Shown piece by piece: positions 59,120-64,000 of a stretch of DNA of 64,000 nt (positions are counted from its first letter, which is position 1; each line of letters opens with the position of its first letter). Made by a program: the position numbers and the translations under genes. A model generated the notes under the pieces. It saw only the letters and a list, made by a program, of their open reading frames with translations. It made no database searches and was not told the DNA's origin. Location of the stretch: assembly GCA_009617715.1 (NCBI GenBank), contig VTFK01000168.1:434001-498000 (forward strand), given 5' to 3'. The stretch comes from Plectrocnemia conspersa (taxonomy: Eukaryota > Arthropoda > Insecta > Trichoptera > Polycentropodidae).

Positions 59120-61740
59120 ACGCTGACACATTCCGGGATCACTGATAAGTGAATTTTCAAATTATCTAAAGTAATCTTGATGGCATCAGATCATCATTTT
59201 CCGCAATGCTCAAAACTCTACTAAAGCGAATTGGCTTCTTAACGCTTTCAAAAATCGTCCCTACAAAATTGTTTTGAAATTTTCCCACCGCCTATGCGGT
59301 CTTGTTCCCTGGAGAAACATTAGTCGAACACACCGTAAATTTCGTTATATAAAGCGGTAAGGGTTGCATCCAGGCTATCGCACTTATAGGCTCGCGTCCA
59401 ATTGCACTTCGCCAACATGCTATAAGGTAAGTCAAATTTTTAATTTCAATACATTTTATTTGATATTATTCTCTTTAAAATTACGAAAATATTTTTAATA
59501 AGATATTTATATAAATATTTCGAATTGATGTTTAATACTGTTTAATAATACTATATGAATATTCGAAAATATGATTGTTGTTTTTAAGCCATCTATATGT
59601 TGCGGAATGAAAGCGACAATGTAAAACGATTTATAGTCAAAGGTCGTGTAAGAAAAAGAGGAAGATTTTCTCTCAAACGGAGGAATTGTATAAAAAAAGA
59701 ACAGACCCACTACTGTCACATTCGAATTGTAAAAAATATTGTGTTTCAATCCTCATCAGTAAGGAAACGCATTTTTTTATAATAGCGTCAATAATTGGAA
59801 GAAACAATACATATATTACAAGATTAACAACAAATTTCTATATAATTTTTCTGTCACGAACACGTGGTAGTAAGAACCCAAAACTATCATAGCTTATCGA
59901 TAATTATATTTTTTTATTTTCAAGCTTTTTGAAGTGGATCAATTATTTATGTTACACAAAACGTGAATTATCATAATCGATTATATATTAAATATGCACA
60001 TTTGTATCTGGAGAGATCATAAATCAACTGCACACTGTCAGGTGTGTGTAACGTGCGTACTTTTCGTTGCGATGATTTATTGTTTCCCGGATGACACGAT
60101 TACCGTGTCAACAAAGTATTTTTCAATGTTAGAGTACAGCTTTGTTCTCGCATGAGGATGACATACTTTTTTACTTTGTGAGCGGATGAATATATTTTTT
60201 TACAAAATATCAAACATGTTTGAAGTATGGAGAAGTTGTGTTTATTAGATTGATACGTGTTTGTGAGTCGTTGATTTTTTATGGCATGAAGTTTGTCATC
60301 ATATGTTTTTAAAAATGAGAAAAATATAATAAATTTAATATTTAGTCACATCAGACGCTGTTCTATATAAATCTTGCTTTATATCTAACCTCAAGTTGTC
60401 TGTGTAAGTTTGTGCGGTCAGTTGATCTGATAGACGTAACGGAATTAGCTCGATAATAATATAATATTATACAATGGTTTAACTTTAGCATGGCTTGAAA
60501 TGTCGTCCAAAGCGAAAACACACAATACATTCAGACTTTAACGCGCTTGCGGATAGTATAATAAATAAATTAAATTAACATGTTTAATATATTATATTGT
60601 ACTAAGCTCTACTACTTAGTAATATTTTTATAGCATTTTAACGCAGAGTTATATATTGTTTACGGAAATATTGAGAAAATTCCGCGAATTTTATCTAGTA
60701 CCTTGTCGGTCTTAAGTCAAAAGATGTTTTCTTATTGATGTCTGAACCCATTAAGGAGTTGCAGTCAGCAATCAACATGATCGTCGGTAAAAGCTACTGC
60801 CATTTTCGAATTCTTTGGCGAGAGCAAAAAAACATGTCGGATTCTGTGCAAGCACTCCAATCCTATAATTAATTGACGGAAGCTCACCTTTTTGCTTATT
60901 CGAGTCCAATTTAATGGACGGGTGAATGCATAACAACAAGATGGATTTCCAATCAAAATATTTTGAAGCTTTTATTATCGATAATTGTACATCATAGTCA
61001 TATTATTAAAATTATTTGTGAAAACACTAATTTAAAAACTAAGAGACAATTGGAATACTGAGAGTTTTATGTGAAAGAACATATGCACAAGGATTTTTTT
61101 ATTGATTAATTTTCATTATTAAACTGTATAATTTTTTTTATTCCAACGTCATAGAAGTTGCACCACGCCTATTTTTCAGCACCCAACGCGCGCAGCTCAT
61201 TAATATTTTTGTACTATTTTTTAATGTTTATAAAAATAATAAATTATAATACGTCTATTAAAACGTTTTATTATTTTATATGAGTTTATCCATAAAAACT
61301 GATTTTTTTGCTTCAAATTCATATCGATTTCCCCCATTTTACAAAAACATAAAATCTGCTTTCGCATTCAAAAAACGGAACAATAACGCAGTGTCAAATT
61401 TTTTTTAATAAATAGACATAGGGATAATGGCATACAGATACATTTAATGCCCAATACTGATTCATAACCATTGATTGAGTCAAGGTCAAGTTAAAACAAA
61501 TTTTATTGTGTTCATTAAAACTGGATAAAAAAATGTAATTAAAAATAAATTGAAAATAAATCTTCCTTACATTCGATATAACGATTTTTTTCAGTGCCGT
61601 GAGCTTCGCTATACTGAGATTTCACTCTATGTGCAACCTTACACTGGGTTGGAAAATGAGTTAAATTTAGTAATATTTAATGCAGCATAATAATAACTAA
61701 AACATTAGTTTGATTATATACGCCATAAATGGGTACATAA
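59120..61740. other. Intergenic; possible further non-LTR debris to 59.42 kb
   Basis: Composition stays less AT-biased to about 59420, consistent with remains of the retrotransposon, but I could not align it to a domain. The rest is AT-rich with short unassignable frames. Confidence 0.4.
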
Positions 61741-62230
61741 AGGTATCTGATTGCCTCCGTTTCACCCAAATTTATATCAAGCACTAGTACGTCAGACGGT
61801 TGCAACAATTCACCAAAATACTAATTTGTATTCAAACATGCGTAGCTTTGATAAACAACAAGAAAAGATACCAGACTGGTGCGAAAGTAGGCGATTGTAC
61901 TTTGTGTTCGTGCTGGTAGTCAGGTACGCCTGTACAGCAGACCATCAAGGTTTTCCTTTTTGCGTTTACGTAAAGGCGTTCAATGGGCACTAAGAAACGT
62001 TTTAGTAGCACCGTACTGCTTTGGTGTACTGTATCAATGAGCAGATTTACTGGACGTTTACCTTTTGGCGGTGGTTTGTTGTTTACACTAACAAACCGCA
62101 CGTGGTCAGTAAATTTAATTACGATAACAACAGCGAGAAAGTCGCACAGTGCAATTATTGGCAAGCTCTAAATATTATAAACAATCAGTTGGAACATATT
62201 ACACAACTAGTAATTTTATGAGACTAGAGC
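61740..62230 (+). other. Block of short frames, possible BED-finger or transposase debris
   Basis: Overlapping frames on both strands occur in less AT-biased DNA. The plus-strand frame ending at 62221 reads SKFNYDNNSEKVAQCNYWQA, which faintly resembles a hAT BED zinc finger (xxxxAQCxxC) with the second cysteine replaced. No frame is long enough or clear enough to call a gene. Confidence 0.15.
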
Positions 62231-64000
62231 AATAATGTCTTATATTTTTTAAACCTGAAAAACATGCCAAAGAACGAAGATTATCCAACTAAGATTACTC
62301 CCAATGTTTTGTTCATATAGATTTTTTTATAGGTGCAATATTTTATTTAATGTATAATTGCTTACGTTATTCTATATAATTAAAAAAAAATACATTTTAT
62401 ATTTCAGTAAAAATTTATAAAAATAACAGTGCTAAATATATACATACATATATGTATAATACATAAAACAGCATTAATAGAAGTTTACATTAATGTATGA
62501 ATAAAAAATATTAGGAAGCTTTTATTAATATTTAATATAATTTATGGTTTAAATGTAGTTAATGCATAAAATAAAATAATCAACAAGATTTGGTAGACTA
62601 CTGCTGTTAAAAAGCGTTTTTTCTCTATAGTTTATTAACACTGCACTTATTTTCAACTAAAAGCACCTGATGAAAAAATCTTTAAAGGGTTTTATTAATT
62701 GCTTCAAACATATTTGGCGTGACGTCAGATAATTTTGAATTATTGACAGTTGTCTAACAGCCTTGTCATACATTTTCAAATTTAATGATTTTAGAGATTT
62801 AGTTGGAACCTAATGCAATTGGCTCTTAATCGGCCTCATATTATATTTGTCCAAGCTTTCTCGAATAATCATTATAAAATATCTGATACTCAGTCACATC
62901 ACCAATATTACCGACAACCAACGACGACTACGATGCCTACTCTCAGGTGATTGCTCGTACAGGAAGCGAGGCGTAACCACAACTTTAATTTAAGAATCAT
63001 TAATAATCAAGCAGCCAAAATAAATAGGAGCACCAAAACACATCAGGATCAAAGAACAAAACAGAACCTCAGATTCGTGTTTAATGCATAGGAATCGCTA
63101 CATAATTATAATAGCTTCCTATTGTACAGAATCAATACATATCATCTTCACACATCATATGCATTCTTTCATCATTAATAACTAGTTAGTCAATCCTAAG
63201 CATAATTTAAATGGCTACGGTGAATTAAAACCCATTATATGCCAATTTTATAATTGTAGTTTTTGCAGTTAGAGATAATGAATTGTTTTATACGAAATGA
63301 GCATTGGAAAAAGTAAACTTTTTTGTATCAAAACTGATTGTTTTCAGTTTTTAACACTAACACAAGCTAATTAAATCAAAATATTCACTATTTACGTACA
63401 TATGCTTTTTTATTATTATACGTATGTACAATATTCTGAATATATTTATGAAATATGACGATATTATGACGATTTAATCCCACCTATGATTTACATAGTT
63501 GACGTTTCCTTTTTTGCCTCTGATGTATGTATGTATATATTATCATGTGAGTCATACATTGCACCTTCTAGTGTTTCTTCAATGAGAAAAATGTTTAATA
63601 ATATCAATCAATCGCTACTAATAAAAAAATAATCAATGAAAATTGGCTCTCGGGTAGCTTTTCAAGATATTTAGCATTGTTTCATAACATAACAGTTATC
63701 TAACACCTGTACAAAATCTTTTATTCTCAACATCCGCAAACTCATTACAACCGAGTGCAACTGTACATTATATGTATTTAATAATACATATGTGATGTAG
63801 GCCAAGGTTTAATCGAGCATACATGATTTTATCGTTGGACAGTAAAGCTACACGCTTGATTTTATACTTGACGAACAAGTTTTATAGATCACCTTATTTT
63901 ATTATATTAACACTACTATGTCAATAAATGGCCGAGACAAGAAAGACTTCACATAATCCAAAAGCTCAATATGCTTACATTGCGCAACACATACTTTGAC
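62230..64000. other. Intergenic AT-rich stretch to the window end
   Basis: No gene, RNA or repeat family was recognised. Composition is a little more balanced around 62880-63080. Confidence 0.5.

Overview
The window is AT-rich eukaryotic nuclear DNA that looks like an insect (arthropod) chromosome. It has one confidently recognisable host gene, long intergenic stretches full of (TA)n and ATT microsatellites, and many decayed copies of transposon families common in insects (hAT, mariner, pogo/Tigger, piggyBac-like, non-LTR, tRNA-like SINEs). I cannot fix the insect order from the sequence. There is no sign of bacterial operons, CRISPR arrays or rRNA genes, and no convincing functional tRNA.

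Layout. Positions 1-7.5 kb are a nest of transposon remnants. Two facing piggyBac-like termini (81 and 7479) enclose a complete 1.03 kb deleted hAT element with a perfect 8-bp target duplication (390-1423), two mariner 3' ends and a SINE-like tail. Positions 7.5-36 kb hold no recognisable host gene. They hold a 29-nt perfect palindrome (8373), a second hAT remnant (12.6-13.6 kb), a 213-bp near-perfect foldback (17252-17464), a deleted pogo/Tigger element (18617-19620), a 229-bp (TA)n tract beside tandem hAT-like ends (22.2-23.1 kb), SINE-like copies, a 175-bp hAT MITE (30066-30240), a mariner deletion derivative (34075-34515) and a third hAT copy (34.7-35.5 kb).

The gene. Positions 36.16-39.99 kb form one transcription unit on the + strand: a GC-rich promoter/5' UTR region with a strong splice acceptor at 36717, an uninterrupted 402-codon reading frame for a TENT5/FAM46-family non-canonical poly(A) polymerase (36742-37950), and an AT-rich 3' UTR of about 2 kb ending near the AATAAA at 39956.

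Positions 40-64 kb are again intergenic: a speculative three-exon micro-ORF (43227-44009), a few higher-complexity unique blocks that could be regulatory, further piggyBac-like palindromic termini (42.3 and 56.7 kb) and two tandem non-LTR reverse-transcriptase fragments (58.6-59.1 kb).

The transposon copies are almost all inactive: they have stop codons, catalytic cores deleted, or only termini left. I found no convincing undescribed multi-gene system. The observations most worth following are the long foldback, the recurring terminus-plus-palindrome architecture, and the micro-exon candidate.
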